DNA of 64,000 nt from Ursus arctos (Eukaryota; Chordata; Mammalia; Carnivora; Ursidae), in assembly GCF_023065955.2 (NCBI RefSeq), contig NW_026623019.1, positions 17,364,350-17,428,349 of the forward strand, written 5' to 3'. The notes under the pieces were generated by a model. It ran no database searches. It was not told the origin of the DNA and was given only the letters and a program-made list of their open reading frames with translations. Positions 1 through 13,172 of this stretch are shown here, one piece after another; position 1 is the stretch's first letter; each line of letters starts with the position of its first letter. Made by a program: the position numbers and the translations under genes.

Positions 1-186
1 CCACGATCCCCACCAGAAATGTACTGATCATACCCCCCCGCCCAATGCCGGGGCCCCACCTCCTACCTCTGATTGCTACCGAATATCAGCCCTCCTGGGG
101 CAAACGAATGCTTCATCCTTGCTTTTGGATCTTTGAAGGTCTAGTGAAGTTTATAGGAAGATAGTTACTAGATTAAAAGAAATATA

Positions 187-318
187 GGGGCACCTGGGTG
201 ATTCAGGACATGATCCCTGCATCAGGCTCCCTGCCCAGCAGGGAGTCTGCTTCTCCCTCTCCCTCTGTCGCTTCCCCTGCTTGTGTGCTCACTTGCTCTC
301 CCTCAAATAAAATCTTCA
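187..318 (+). mobile_element. CAN-SINE (SINEC), internally shortened
   Basis: The head GGGGCACCTGGGTG and the body and tail ending in AAATAAAATCTT are recognisable, but about 40 bases between the A-box region and CATGATCC are missing. The tail runs into a short (TA)n and T tract at 319-350. Confidence 0.85.
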
Positions 319-639
319 AAATATATATATATATTTTTTTTTTCTTTTTCTTTTTAAAACCTGGATCTGTCAGAGAGGCTAACTATCTAAGCTTTATAAT
401 CAAATGTCCCCAGATTCAAATCCTGGGCCTGCTCTCCCTCTCTAGCTGCAAGATTTTAGGAGACCCCTGGAAGCTTCCATTTCTCAAGTGTTTAAAAAAA
501 ACAAAACAAAACCTAAGTAACACCTACCTTAGTTTGTTAGGCTAAGATGCTGTAATTTGTGTAAAACATGTGGCACAGGGGCGTCTAATAAAGTAGGATA
601 GCGCCTAGCTCTTTGACCGAATGCATCGCTTCGCGTGGA

Positions 640-890
640 CCAAATCCTTCTTCCATCTGGTAGACACATGCATGCTCAAAAACCTTCACTGGTTTCTTAT
701 TCCGAGATAAGGTTCAAACTTCCTATGTGGCATCTGAGGTCCTCTGACCTGCTTTCCAGACAGATTTCCCACAAAGCCCTTCATGTACCCAATGTTCCAG
801 TTTTTTGTGAACCGCCCATGTGTCTCGGTGCGCACCCACAACTCTGCTCTCTGCGCCCGGGGAGGCCGAAATCCATCCCCCAACAGTTAA
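640..890 (+). mobile_element. L2 LINE fragment
   Basis: The run containing CATGCTCAAAAACCTTCACTGG, then AAGGTTCAAACTTCC and tgAGGTCCTCTGACCTG follows the 3' third of the L2 ORF2 consensus. Degenerate; may continue weakly to about 1240. Confidence 0.6.
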
Positions 891-1297
891 CGCAGAGGTC
901 ATAACCTAATAACCACGTGTCCGTGCACACACGCGTGCATGTTTACTCCGGTGGGATCTTAGCTTGTGTTAGTTGGCAACAACCGGAACATTTCTCCTCT
1001 AAGACTGGATTTCCACATTCTCATGAAAGAGTATCTGGTGACCTTGGGCCTTTATTTCCAGGTGGCAGGCACTGGCCACCTCTTTAGTAGAGACAAATCT
1101 TTTTCCAGTTTGTCCCAGTCACCACCACTCCCTATACTCTTACACCAGCCTGAATGACTCCTGAGGTTACCTGCTCGGCCCCCTCTGCATCTTATCCATC
1201 ATAAGCCCTTCACGACTTCTGGATTCATCTGTATTCCAAACAATTTTTCTCATTTTCAGGTGCCATAGCTGTATTTGTTAAGACATGCGTCACTGCA

Positions 1298-1500
1298 GGG
1301 GCGCCTGGGTGGCGCAGTTGTTAAGCGTCTGCCTTAGGCTCAGGGCATGATCCCGGAGTCCTGGGATCGAGCCCTATGTCAGGCTCCTCTGCTGGGAGCC
1401 TGCTTCTTCCTCTCCCACTCCCCCTGCTTGTGTTCCCTCTCTCGCTGGCTGTCTCTATCTCTGTCAAATAAATAAATAAAATCTTAAAAAAAAAAAAAAA
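1298..1500 (+). mobile_element. CAN-SINE, full length, young subtype
   Basis: Complete head, B-box (GGGATCGAGCC), CT-rich body and A tail. Imperfect target-site duplications flank it: AAGACATGCGTCACTGCA before and AAGACGTGTCACCGCA after. Confidence 0.95.
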
Positions 1501-2069
1501 AAGACGTGTCACCGCAGTAACTAACACTGCAATATATAGTAGCTAATATTTTCTATTTTTGCTTTTTTGCCCTTCCTGAGGTAGAAGCCCCTTGAAATGG
1601 AACCCATGACTGGACTCCGCCTGGCTTCGCACCAAATACAAGCATCTGATTCATCATTGTAATTGAACAAAAACAAGTAAATTTAATCATAGGAAAGTCA
1701 CATCTCACAAGGCAGGCAGACTTTTTTTTTCCCCCTGGGCTGGGCTACGTCTCCATCAATTCTTCCTAGGAAAAATTAATTGGGAGCTGGGTGGAGGAGC
1801 AAGATGGCAGGAAGGGGGAGAAACCCCTGCTGGAGAAGGAGGAGAAGGCAGGAGTCACACTTACAGGCCCGATGTGTAATTTCGAATTCTGTCCTAGATC
1901 CATTTGCAGGAAACAATGCCGTCAAACATTTCTTCCTAGACGTGTTGCTTCCCTGTATCTGGTTAGCACTTTATTTTGTTCTCTGTTGCCAGATATCGTT
2001 CCTTTAGAATCCCACAAAACCCTGTGCTACCGAGACAGGGATATTCCCTCCAGTTAGAAGTAGTAACCA

Positions 2070-2271
2070 GGGGCGCCTGGGTGGCGCAGTCGTTAAGCGT
2101 CTGCCTTCGGCTCAGGGCGTGATCCCGGCGTTCTGGGATCGAGCCCCACATCAGGCTCCTCCGCTAGGAGCCTGCTTCTTCCTCTCCCACTCCCCCTGCT
2201 TGTGTTCCCTCTCTCGCTGGCTGTCTCTATCTCTGTCGAATAAATAAATAAAATCTTAAAAAAAAAAAAAA
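2070..2271 (+). mobile_element. CAN-SINE, full length, young subtype
   Basis: Intact tRNA-related head and tail with a perfect 12-base duplication AAGTAGTAACCA at 2058-2069 and 2272-2283, indicating a recent insertion. Confidence 0.97.
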
Positions 2272-2283
2272 AAGTAGTAACCA

Positions 2284-3456
2284 AAGCTGCACTTTGCATG
2301 AACGAAACGCCCTCCCTCCCAGCGCCTGCCTTCTGCAGGCTGAAATGATGCCCAGACGTGCGTGGGGCTGGGCAGAGCAGTGAGTACCCCCACGCCTGAC
2401 GTCTGAGCTGGCGGCGCATCGGGCTTCCCTCTGATCAAGGCTGTCCCAACACATCCTGCGAAGAATCACAACCACTCTCTTTTCTACAGATTCTCATTTT
2501 CAACCCTATTTTGGCAAAGCAGAGACAGGCTAAGAGAAAAACACATCCGGGTCAAATACGTACCCAGTTTTTTAAAACTTGCTTTGAAGTTTTTGTTTAT
2601 TTTTTTGGGTTTTTTTTCCCCCCACTCTTCCCTCCTAGTGAGCTAATGAGGAGGTCTGCAAATGCTGAAACCGCTTTGTACTGTTATCGCTGGTCACTGT
2701 TTAGAAAGTCCTTTGTAGAACCACTTCCATCGGCCTAATGCAGCAGCACCTATAAAGCCTTTTTGCAGCCAGGCCTCGTGTGCTGGAGTCGTCTGAGAAG
2801 GGGGAGTTGGGCAGGGGACAAATGCATCACTGCACAAGGTTAGAAACAGTTACAGGGACAAGGAAATAATTCAGCAGTAACATGTTGGAACAGCAGGACT
2901 CAACAAGGTTCAGAGTACAGAAACCGAGTTTAGAGCCTGGGGGAGGCCCGGTCCTCAAATTGCGGTTTCTATTTTTCCGAATATTCAGTTCTTCTAGTCC
3001 CAGAAAGAGATTACGTCTTCTCTGGTGAGAGTCACAATCAGACTTTCACAAGTACTGTACTTACCAGCTTCTCGACCTCCACTCAGAGCAGTGGAAGGAA
3101 ATGGTAAATTTCCATGGATTATTCTCGTGCTCTGGTCTCTAGCTGGCCCTAAACAGGCTAACAGCTAAAATCATGATAGTCTTTCCCCCCGTCCCCCAAG
3201 GTTCAGGTGTCCGTGGGTAGGCTGCGAAGTCCTAAGGAAACTTAGAGGACCAGAAAGCCGGAGTGAGCCTGGCAGTCCTGCTGAAATGTCCTTCTTCCCT
3301 AGTCTCTCCGTTTTGGAAAGGTCCCTATGCACACATTGAAAACTTAAGACTTTGGGGTCTATAAAAGGTGAAAGAAATTTGAAGGACTCATCAACGGTCA
3401 TGAGAAGCCCTCTCCTGAGTTATAACTGAACTTGTAACTAGAACCCTTTCCTAGAA
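2284..3456. other. Unique intronic sequence
   Basis: No repeat or coding signal recognised. The largest open frames here are short and do not resemble known proteins. Confidence 0.5.
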
Positions 3457-3469
3457 AGACAGACACTGG

Positions 3470-3643
3470 GGGTGCCTGGGTGGCTCAGTCGGTTAAGCAA
3501 CCAGCTCTTGATTTCAGCTCAGGGTCATGAGATCAAGCCCCGCATCAGTCTCCGCCCTGGGTATGGAGCCTGCTTAGGATTCTCTCTCTCTTTTAACATC
3601 TGCTCTGCCCCTTCCCTGCTCATGCAAGTTCTCTCTCTCAGAC
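3470..3643 (+). mobile_element. CAN-SINE, older subtype lacking an A tail
   Basis: Head GGTGCCTGGGTGGCTCAG, CTCTTGATTTCAGCTCAGGGTCATGA body, ending in CT repeats with the A tail lost. Perfect 13-base duplication AGACAGACACTGG at 3457-3469 and 3644-3656. Confidence 0.93.
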
Positions 3644-3894
3644 AGACAGACACTGGACTTGACCCTGACCCTGTGAAGTCTGCTCAAGTTTAGATGACTT
3701 GAGCATGTTGTGGGAGAGTGGGGCGCTCTCAGCAAGTCCCCACCCACCACAAACAACTTTGTTTTCATTTGAAGACACTGTTAGAAGAACACCAAAGGCC
3801 CCTGGAAACCAAGGGAGGGACCAGCATTTTGTGTGTCATTGTGGGGAGGGCACCTCACCTTCACTGCTGCCTCTCGGCCCAAAAGGCCATTGCT

Positions 3895-4165
3895 CAGAAC
3901 TCCCCACCCTCTCCAATGCCCAGCTCAAATGCCACCTTGTGCAAAACATCTCCTCTGCCAAGTTCCCAACTGCCACACACCTCCTGGCCCTCGAGGGGCA
4001 GCTACGCCCTGGGGTGCAGCTGTTGGCCAGGCCTCAGGCCCCCCACCCGGCAGTTTGCCACTGTTTCCACAGCTTTCGTATTTGCATTCTCCACCCACTT
4101 GGCACGAGCCCCAAGTACACAGCTGATGCTTGATGAATATTTGTTCAATTAGTGTCTGGATTTAT
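3895..4165 (+). mobile_element. L2 LINE 3' end
   Basis: The CT-rich stretch resembling the L2 3' region ends in a diverged form of the L2 terminus (GATGCTTGATGAATATTTGTTCAATTAG). Confidence 0.55.
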
Positions 4166-5177
4166 TCCCTGGCTTCGCTCAGCAAGGATTTGAGGAGCTA
4201 AATGAATGAACTGCGGATGGGAATGTGCCTGCTCCCCCCCCCCCAACAGTGGGCGATCACAGCTTCGTGAGCACAGAGGAGGATTCTTAGTGACAAACGC
4301 CTGTGCCGTTTCTTCCTATTTATATTAATGGTAACCACCGTGCATGGAGGCCTTTCCACGGACATCGTGCTGAGGGCAATACGCACATGCCCCCTGGTGC
4401 CCCCTCTTGCAGAAGATGAAATCAGCAGGTACTTCACTTCTTTGGGCCTGCGAGCACACAGTGGGGAAGGGGCAGCAGTGGGATTTGGCCTCCGAGCCTC
4501 CGCTTTTCTCCCATCATACAACTCCCTTCCGAACCATTGTTCCCAAAGCAAAATGCTGATGGTGTGATTAGGGAACATTGTGCTTCTCATTTCCTTTTCG
4601 CTTCCTGCTGCTCTCCGCTAAGCCGAGCTAGCCCTTGACAGGCCTGTGAGTGTGATGAAGTCGATTTGGACGGCACCCCCACGGGAAATGAATCTCACTG
4701 TGGCAAAATTCAAATCACAACCATTTTGACAAGGGGAAGATAGGAAAGGAGCACTCAAGGCTTTTAGGGATGTTTTCAAAAGACAAGCACCTCTTCATGG
4801 ACCAGCCTGTTTTGTTTTTATTTTTGTCTTTAACAAAGACAAGATAGGAGTCTGTTGGAAGACTGCCCAAGCCTAGGGATAGGTTTATCTTCCAGGACAG
4901 CGAGAGTGGACACAGCCCGTCGGGGCTCCCGCAGACCTGCAGGGCGGGAACAGTCCCCTCTCAGTCCATGAATGCACTTGCTAAGTGCACTGCCTGAAAA
5001 CGTGCTTAGCAGAAAAACGCAAAACCACTTCATGTTTTTCGACACTAGGACATGCTTCTCCCCTACCGCCAGCTACAGCGAAGCTCAGTGTCTAGGGGTG
5101 GTGACCCCAAACAAATGGTACTTACTGCAAATACAAACATAAATGTCAAGATAGATTAAAAAAAGCATATGATATTT
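4166..5177. other. Unique intronic sequence
   Basis: Nothing beyond short runs (a C10 near 4236) is recognised. Confidence 0.5.
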
Positions 5178-5325
5178 CGAGAGAGAGAGAGGTTGGGGAG
5201 TGGGAGAGAACGAATCTGAACCAGGCTCCATGACCAGCATGGGGCTCAATCTCACGACCCCGAGATCATGACTTGAGCCAAGCCAACAGTCAGACGCTTC
5301 ACCAACTCAGCTACCCAGGACCCCC
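5178..5325 (-). mobile_element. CAN-SINE, old, antisense
   Basis: GA-rich start, GGGGCTCAATCTCACGACCC and final GCTACCCAGGACCCCC are the reverse complement of the SINE body and head. Diverged, with no clear duplication. Confidence 0.85.
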
Positions 5326-6969
5326 TAAAAAATATCATTTTCTTAACGATTGAAATGAAATCATGTTCATTAAACTGATGGTAAAAACCTCCAAGGGATG
5401 ACAGTGTTTTACAATCATTTCTTTGTTTCTGCCAAAGGGACTGGTTGTACGTAACACCGTATTGCACAATTGATATTTGTTGACTGTTTTTTATCTAGGA
5501 TCAGAAATAGAAACCTGACCGAGAAGTCATAAAGGCTCCCTTTTAACTAAGGTTCTTGCTCCCCTCTTCGGGTGCCCCCCAGCCCAGCGTCCCATAATCA
5601 GTGCTTCGGATCCTGCTGTGGTCTATCACAGATGAAAGGCTCCCCGGCATACACTTCAGGTGGTCATGGAAGGGGAAAGAAACAGGAGTAAGGGATTTAG
5701 AAGGCTTCCCAAATATTCACAATGGAGAAGAGAAAAGTTTGGCCATTTTATCATCTTAGTTCCAGCCTTGAATTTCCAGCCCGGTTGAAATTGTTCAAAG
5801 ACGATTTTATAGCTATTGGCTGCACTCCGAACAAACAACGTTCTTGAGGACCTACCCTGACGGATCAGAAGTGCCCTGACAAACCAAACTTCTTGCCCAC
5901 ATTGAGGTCCCTTCTTGAGATGTGGCATTTGTACCACATGAAACCCCGGTGGTCTCACAGCCTGGACTCCTTGGAAGGACGATGAACAATTTAGCAGGAA
6001 ATGGCTGTAAGCAAGTGGACTTGAATGGTCACAGCCTAACTTTAAAGGTGAAGCTGAGTTTTGCTCACAAAACCAACAGCGTCATGCCCCCATCAGGCTT
6101 TGAACTTGACCAACAGCCCCTGCCTCGTGATTCACTTTCTGACCCATCTTCTTCAGCCAGGTTTAAAATGCTCGTCTTGCTTTGTTAGAAGCTTTTCCAA
6201 GTACACAGAAAAGTAAGTTTTGATAGAAATCTCCCTTTTAACTTTCTCCAACACATTTTTTAAATTTTTTATTTGAACACATGGAACCACTTTCTTTTTG
6301 TTTGCACTAAAACCTGGCTGGGATGTGACTTAGCCCATGTAGTCATTTGTGTTACTTGGTGGTATTTCCTGGGGTTGAGCATAGATCTCTATTACTTTGA
6401 GGGGCTCTACCACCTCAAGAGTTTGGAACGGATACAAATATACTCCTGACTGAGCCATCTTTGTATCCTCCTGAGGACAGAATGTGGGACACATCAGATA
6501 TGTATTTTGACACTGAACGAACGAACGGAAATCCTGCTCATAATTCAAGATACAGCTCAAAATCCACTCCCATCAAGTCTTTTCTAGTCACCGAAGGTCA
6601 CGGTGACACTGACCTCCTGTATAGTTTATCACTATGTACTTTTATGTCCCCAGCTAGAGTCTACATTACACTGCACACAGTGCTTCCAGCTCAATGACTC
6701 TAGTAAATGAACTTGGGCCGTATCTGCCCCAAATCCAGGAAGCTAAAGGATTTCCTTGTGTATATTTGGAGGTTCCATTGCTCCTGAGACTCAGGCAAAA
6801 AAGGAAGGAACAGGGATAAAACCATGTTTTATAGTGTTTACTAATTTCTGATCCAACCATGAACGAAATGCAGAACACCAACTGGGCTCCAGGCAAAGAA
6901 CCATGAGGCCTTGGTCCTTGGGGCTGTTTATGCTTTGATCAGCTGCTTTAAAAACTAAGTCTGACTGAC
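5326..6969. other. Unique intronic sequence
   Basis: No recognised repeat, RNA gene or coding signal. Confidence 0.5.
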
Positions 6970-7134
6970 CAGTTCATTCAACACAGAGATTCATTATTTG
7001 TTGAGGGCCTCTATTCACCTCTAAATAGTAAACCATGAGCCAAGGGTATAAAAATGAGTAACAGTCTCTGAATGCAAGGTGATCATCTCCCAGTAGGGGA
7101 GACTGATGTGTAAATACTTACAAAGCAATAGAAG
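6970..7134 (-). mobile_element. Probable L2 3' end, antisense
   Basis: TTCATTATTTGTTGAGGGCC followed by GTATAAAAATGAGTAACAG and a 'gagactgatgtgtaaata' stretch resembles antisense L2 (TTTATTGAGCRCCTACT...). Weak match. Confidence 0.4.
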
Positions 7135-10100
7135 AAATATGCAAATAGATTCACACACCAACACTACAATCAGTCAGAGAAGGAGATAGGTCAGTTGAGA
7201 GCATCGGGAATTTTCAAAGTAATTGACATCAGAGTGAAGCATTGCAAAATGAGTAGGATTTTTTTTTCCCCCACCAGTTGAAAAGTCAGGAAAACAGTAT
7301 TTAGAACAATGAAAACAGCCCTGGCAATGTAACAGCATGCCTGGAAAAAACACCAGTATTGACATTTTGGTTTGATGTTATTCATTGTCTGATAAGGTCA
7401 TGTGATAAAATGAAGGCCCTAGAAGCAAAAGGCCACACCAGGGAAGGTGTTGAGGAGAGGGAAGGAGAAAGGCTAAACCCTGCAGCAATACGGAGCATCC
7501 TCCTAAGGGCCGGCGGGCAGCGCACACTTTGCATCAAGGGCGGTAGGGAGGGCTGAATCCGGCCCCGTGGATTGGCTGGGAGAGGAAACCTTTCCCTATT
7601 TCCCACATAGACACATTATCAGGCTAAATGCAGTTCTGCTGGTAAACTGCAGTCGCCATGCAGAAAACAGGTGAGCGGGGACAAATGCCACCAGTTTTGT
7701 AATTTAGATACGCCTAGCCCTGACGGCAGGGCATCTGCTAACCCCTGGAAAGCCTGCTGTGGTGTATTTCCATTAAAGGTCAAGGACAGATGTACTGGTC
7801 AAGTGTGTGTTGGATCGGGGGCTGACAGCTGCCACTGCACCTCTTTCAATCCGTGGCATTCCTCCTGGTGAGACATCTTTCCCTCTGCCAGCATACCAAG
7901 TAACATCCAAGTTTAAGATCACAGGTGTCTCTTTCCCACGACATGGTGGCTAGCGACAGAAATGAAGAAAAGAAAATCTAAAAAACTAGCAGAACAAAAA
8001 ATTCTAACTGTAGAGTATATATTTGCATCATAAACGATCTCAATTTTTTAAGTGAAATAACACTTCTTTGTTTTTAATTAAGATTCAGCTCTAACTAGAT
8101 ATGAATGCCCTTGTTAGGGAGCCTTTTCACAGCTCCCCAGTTAAAGAAAATATTGGAGGTCCAGATTTGATGCTGTCCAAAACGTATTATCTACCCAATG
8201 AGCAAAGGAAGAGAAGAAAACGGAAGCATATCCCTTTCCATCCTTGCAATTCTAACCAGGTAAGTAAGTAACAGTCACATCCCTATCCTGGCAACAGAGC
8301 CCAAGCATTTGTCAGAGCCTTTGTTAGTAAAGCTGGTTTTATTGTTTTAAATAGGATTTTCTTAGGACAGTTTGAGAGCAATTTATTTCTCCTTCACTAC
8401 TCCTTGGGGTACACAGGTATGTGTGAGGGTTTTCAACCCAACTGGGAAACTTGTGGTCTCTAATTTCTCCTTCCAGTGCCCTAAATGCACAAACGCTCCA
8501 CTGCTTTTCACATGACACCCAGAGTTGCTAAAATGTTCTCAAGCAGCTCCCTGGGAGGAATCCGAGCATGCAAAAGAGTATGAGCGATGAAGAGATCTGG
8601 GGATCTTCAGCAAAAGGAAGAGAAGTCGAAGAAGAATCTTTTTTTTTTTAAATCAAGATCAATCGGTCACTCACATCAGTGTTCACAGACAGAACCTTTA
8701 TTCTGATAGAATAAACATCATTTGAAGAAAACTCTCTGGCCCCACACACTGTTTTAGGAATTAAGGTTTCCAATATTTTCAAATAGGGGAAACAACACAT
8801 GCACGTAACCACGGGGTTTTATTCTACAAAGAAAAATACATCATTCTTAAGAGTAGCTAGCTCTACACGAAGAGGAAATAGGATGAAAAGCAAGTGAGTT
8901 TACGTAGAGCAATAAAAGAAGAACTTCCTGAATAGTCATTAAAACCTACCAGATCATGAAAATAGCCTATGGGATCTCTATGGGCAAAAGAATGCAAAAG
9001 CCACCTTATGGACAGAGGACAACACAGGTGCTGAGCGGGTGAGGACAGGTGTATGCACACCTGGTGCCTGCCTCTTGGTTGGAAGCATTCCGCTCATTAG
9101 AGGATATTAATGGTCTCTTAACCTCGCCACTGCTGGGAACAAGGCTTCACTTCAGTACTTTCCAAGGCCACTGATGGGTCCGCTTTTTCCACAGAAACGC
9201 ATCTCTCCGGCGTTATACACTGATGGCCAAGCAATGAAACCTCACCTATGGAAGGATTTGCTCTGTGTTCTAGAATTGTTTGATTCCAAGCATCTTTCAA
9301 CAGGCCCCATGCTCTCTGGCTTGCCGTAGTCACCACTGCTCCCATTGTCCTCACACGCCCACCCTACCTTCCCCGTCCGGTCTTGTTTGAATTTGGTCTC
9401 TCATCCCATTAATGATATTGACTGAACAATAAATGAGTACTGTTTTTGATTATCATCTGCCATAAAGCTTGCATCATGTTCACGGCCTTTCTAATTCACT
9501 GATGTTTGAGTTTCTATCTTTTGAAAAGACATCGAAATCCCCATCCATGCCAAGTCCCTACATCTCTCCCCACTACTGATTAAATGTTTTTCCAAGGTGG
9601 ACAAAACAATAACAACTCATTCACAGTTCTGACTTCATAGAAAATGCAACTAAATGCCCCTGGGTTTTCATGAATGGTGTAAAAGAACATCTTACAGTCA
9701 ATGAACCAACCAATACTGTGCTATGTGTGTTATTCTGTCCACTAGGATGTAACCAATAGCCCTTCGGAGCCAACCCCTGGGAGAGACCTGGTTTAGAATA
9801 CCGGTGTTCCATCTGTTTTCATTCTCCCCAGCCTGCCACATTCTCCTTTCCTCTCCTGCATGTCCCATGTGGACCACAGCCTTTGTGTACCCCATCTACA
9901 AGAAAACTTTGTTCCCCTTAGAATTCTCCTTCCCTTTTTCCTCTTATAACATTTATACTTGTGGTTTCTTCCTTTACACTCCAGTTATGCACAGAACTTA
10001 CCCAACCTAAATTTTATCAGGCTGATAACCATATAGGGCTCATGCCAAGAAGGGCCCTATGCTTGGTTTAATCCTCTGCTGTTGCCATCTTGAAATCTAT

Positions 10101-13100
10101 AATTTTTGCACAGAGGATCCTACATTTTTATTTTACACTGGACCACATATTATGTAGCCAGTGCTGAATATTACTGAACTTGCCACCCAACTCATAATTG
10201 CCCTACACGTTGTGGATTAGATTTCCTCACTGCCAGCTCTTTACGGCCTTCTTGAAAGTAGGGCAAACATCTGGTCACACCAGGCTCCAGACAAATCAGG
10301 GGTTGTCAACGTCTGGCCCACAAGGCTTTTCATACAGTCAGCAGGCTCATACTGAAGTAACATAGGCATGGTTAGATTCTTCTCCCATGAACGATTACAA
10401 GTTCTATTAAAACCAGACATGACCTCCTACTGTTACAAGAGCAATGTCCTCCCTTCCAGCTATCCCACTGCTCTGGTTTGTGTCTGGAAAATGAAGAGTT
10501 GGTGTGGCATCTAACATTTTGGTCTGGTGACTTGTAAATATCTAAGGGCCACTGATGCAGACCCCAAACCATACCCGCTTGGTTATCGGGAATGACCCCA
10601 GATTCCTACAGTCAAAGAGGAACCAGGAGGAACTTGAGCACTAGCCTGGGTCTGTGCTTCTTCAACTGGGGAAGAGAAGCCCAAGAGAAACCCAAGAGCA
10701 GCTGGCTGTGTGCTGGGTACACAAAGTCACAGACAAAAATGTCACCATCACTCACTATAATTAATCTGGAACATTGTCCTTCAAGTGGGAATGCATATTT
10801 CAGAGCATAATGTAAAATCCCCATTAATTGTTGTCAACAGAAGACTTCAGAGGTACTTCCTGCTGAGGTACAATTGCTTGAGCTTATGCCCGGGAGCCCG
10901 GGCTTCCTCCTTCTGCTATTGAGGGTACTTAGATGAAAAAGTTTGAGATGCTCAGTCCTGCTATGCCCGAAACTATCACTATGACAAGGTCACATAGGAT
11001 GACAGTCCTGTGATTTGTATTTAGAGGAATGGACCTGATAGAAAAAGATGTTTCTAAAACCGATCAAAATGACAGAACTTCAAAAGTTCAAGTTGAGCCA
11101 CTCTCGTTTTGCTAAAGCCCTAGGTAGAGGTCCAAAATCAGCAGAGGAGGGTGGGATGATTCCGGGCTGAGATTATTCTTTACACACATCCCCACTGAAG
11201 TGATTCTAGCCACATGGACAATGGAACCAGCCGATCACTCTCTCAAGTCCGCACTACCATGGAGAGTCCAAAAACATGGCAAGGACATCTCTGCCTGGCT
11301 TCTCTCTCATCGCTAACCACCTGCCAGTCCTGCTGGCCTATCTCTCAGCTCTTACCAAGGACTCAATGACATGAAGCAAAAACACATAACCCAGAGCCCC
11401 AAAGTCCAGGACAAGTCATGGTTCCACCGTTAGTTAGATGGTGTCTGAGCATCCGCAAGAAGTAACATGCAAACAACACCTGACTACCTATTGGGTCATT
11501 TTAAGGATCAAATTAAATAGAGGAAATCACTACATGAACTAGAAGGTGGTAACAGTTATCACTCGTTCTACCTTCATTGATTTCTGTGTTACTCAACAGT
11601 TCACCTTTATAAAAAAATTGTTACTTAGCCCTATAAAAACTACCTAAATACCTCCCCATTAATTTTTTAACCACAATATTTAAATATGAAAACCCAACCG
11701 GGCTATGGTAACTAAGGGAACATCACTCTTAATTGTCCATAAATTTGTCAAAATGTCTACAGGAAAGAGTCCATCTGCATCTCCGGCTATGTTGTCTGGA
11801 GAGATTAGCAATCCTTGGATGGAAAGATGGCCACAAGGGAACCCTTAATTTAACCGTAAGAGCCTGAATTAAGATGTTGATACATAGATGACTTCACAGC
11901 CACTCCAGATGTTTAAAGGTCCCTCTGCTTCCATTAAAAAAAGTTTTTCCTTTCACAAATTCTGAAGATTAGGCTTAAAAAATAAACAGCCCTAGTGAAC
12001 AAGAATGATTGGCCTAAATTCTAAGCTGCAAATGGACAGCAATGGAGTCTTCCATACATGCAGGTGTGGGCAAACAGCAGGGCATCGGAGAGTATGTTCT
12101 GGGCTCTGGTGAGGGAAAGAATGAGCAGAAGGTGAAAAGGTCATGGAAGGAGGGGCTGGAAACCCCAGAGCAACTTCCTCTGAGCTAACTCAAAGAGGAA
12201 GAATGATCTAGCACATAGCTCAAAACTCACTCGTGTTTCAGGTATGGGGTCTCTGCACTCTGAGGTATAGTAAAGTCCCTATCATTTCCTCACTGGACTG
12301 GCAGAGACCTTCACAGACTAGAGTCACTGTCAGGATGTTCTTTCTTCCCTCTACTCTACCAAACGGAGTCTAAGCAAGAATGTTCATTTGGCATGATCGT
12401 CACAGACTGCTGTGGGACCTCCATGGTTGTGGCACAAAGAAATCCTCAGTAAATGTTTGTGAAATTTTTCCAGAGGCCAACATCCTATTTTCTGGTGACA
12501 TGTCGCATACATCTTTGAGTTCTGGAGAAGGTTCGAAGAATCATTGCATCAATATTGCCATGAGATCGGCCCCTTTTTTCTGTCATTTACCATGGATGAA
12601 ATATGGATCATAAGGACCCCATCCAATGAGAAAAGAGGCCAATATTACGGGTCAGAAACACAATGAACTGGAAACCAAAGAATCTTGGTTCTAGTTCTGA
12701 TTCCTCATTAATTAGTAAGTTTCTTTAGGTGCCAGTTACCTTAGCTTGAAATAATGAAGCCAAACTGTATGATTTCTAAATTCCTCCCATGCTCTCGGAT
12801 CCTATTACAAGAGTATAATTTTTCCATTCCAGAAACACAACTAGATAAAAGACTATCCATTGACAAAGAGCAATTCTTGCTAAGTGTAATATATTGAGAC
12901 ACCTCTCCCTTTCCCTTTAATGGAGGAGTTAGCAGAGACAAAGCCCTGATGAACTGGATTCTTAGGGAGGCAGCCATGAAATCAAACAGAAACATTGTAA
13001 GTGCTTTATTATTTTCCCAATAAGGAGGAAAACTATTTTCCCCTTTTAAGATCTTGACCCAGGACCCGGGGTCCTAACATAGCTGGCATCTAATGATCTT

Positions 13101-13105
13101 AAAAA
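7135..13105. other. Repeat-poor intronic block
   Basis: About 6 kb with no SINE, L1, LTR or clear MIR, apart from a T tract near 8640. A CAGGGGTTGTCAACGTCTGGCCCAC string at 10297-10321 resembles one hAT terminus but no partner end is seen. No coding signal. Confidence 0.5.
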
Positions 13106-13118
13106 ATTGCCATCTATT

Positions 13119-13159
13119 GATGTACTGTATGGTGACTAACATAATAAAAAAATTTAAGG
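13119..13159 (+). mobile_element. Micro L1 3'-end insertion (about 41 bases)
   Basis: GATGTACTGTATGGTGACTA and AACATAATAAAAAA form the extreme 3' end of carnivore L1. It is bracketed by a perfect 13-base duplication ATTGCCATCTATT at 13106-13118 and 13160-13172, so it is a complete, severely 5'-truncated retrotransposition event. Confidence 0.85.
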
Positions 13160-13172
13160 ATTGCCATCTATT

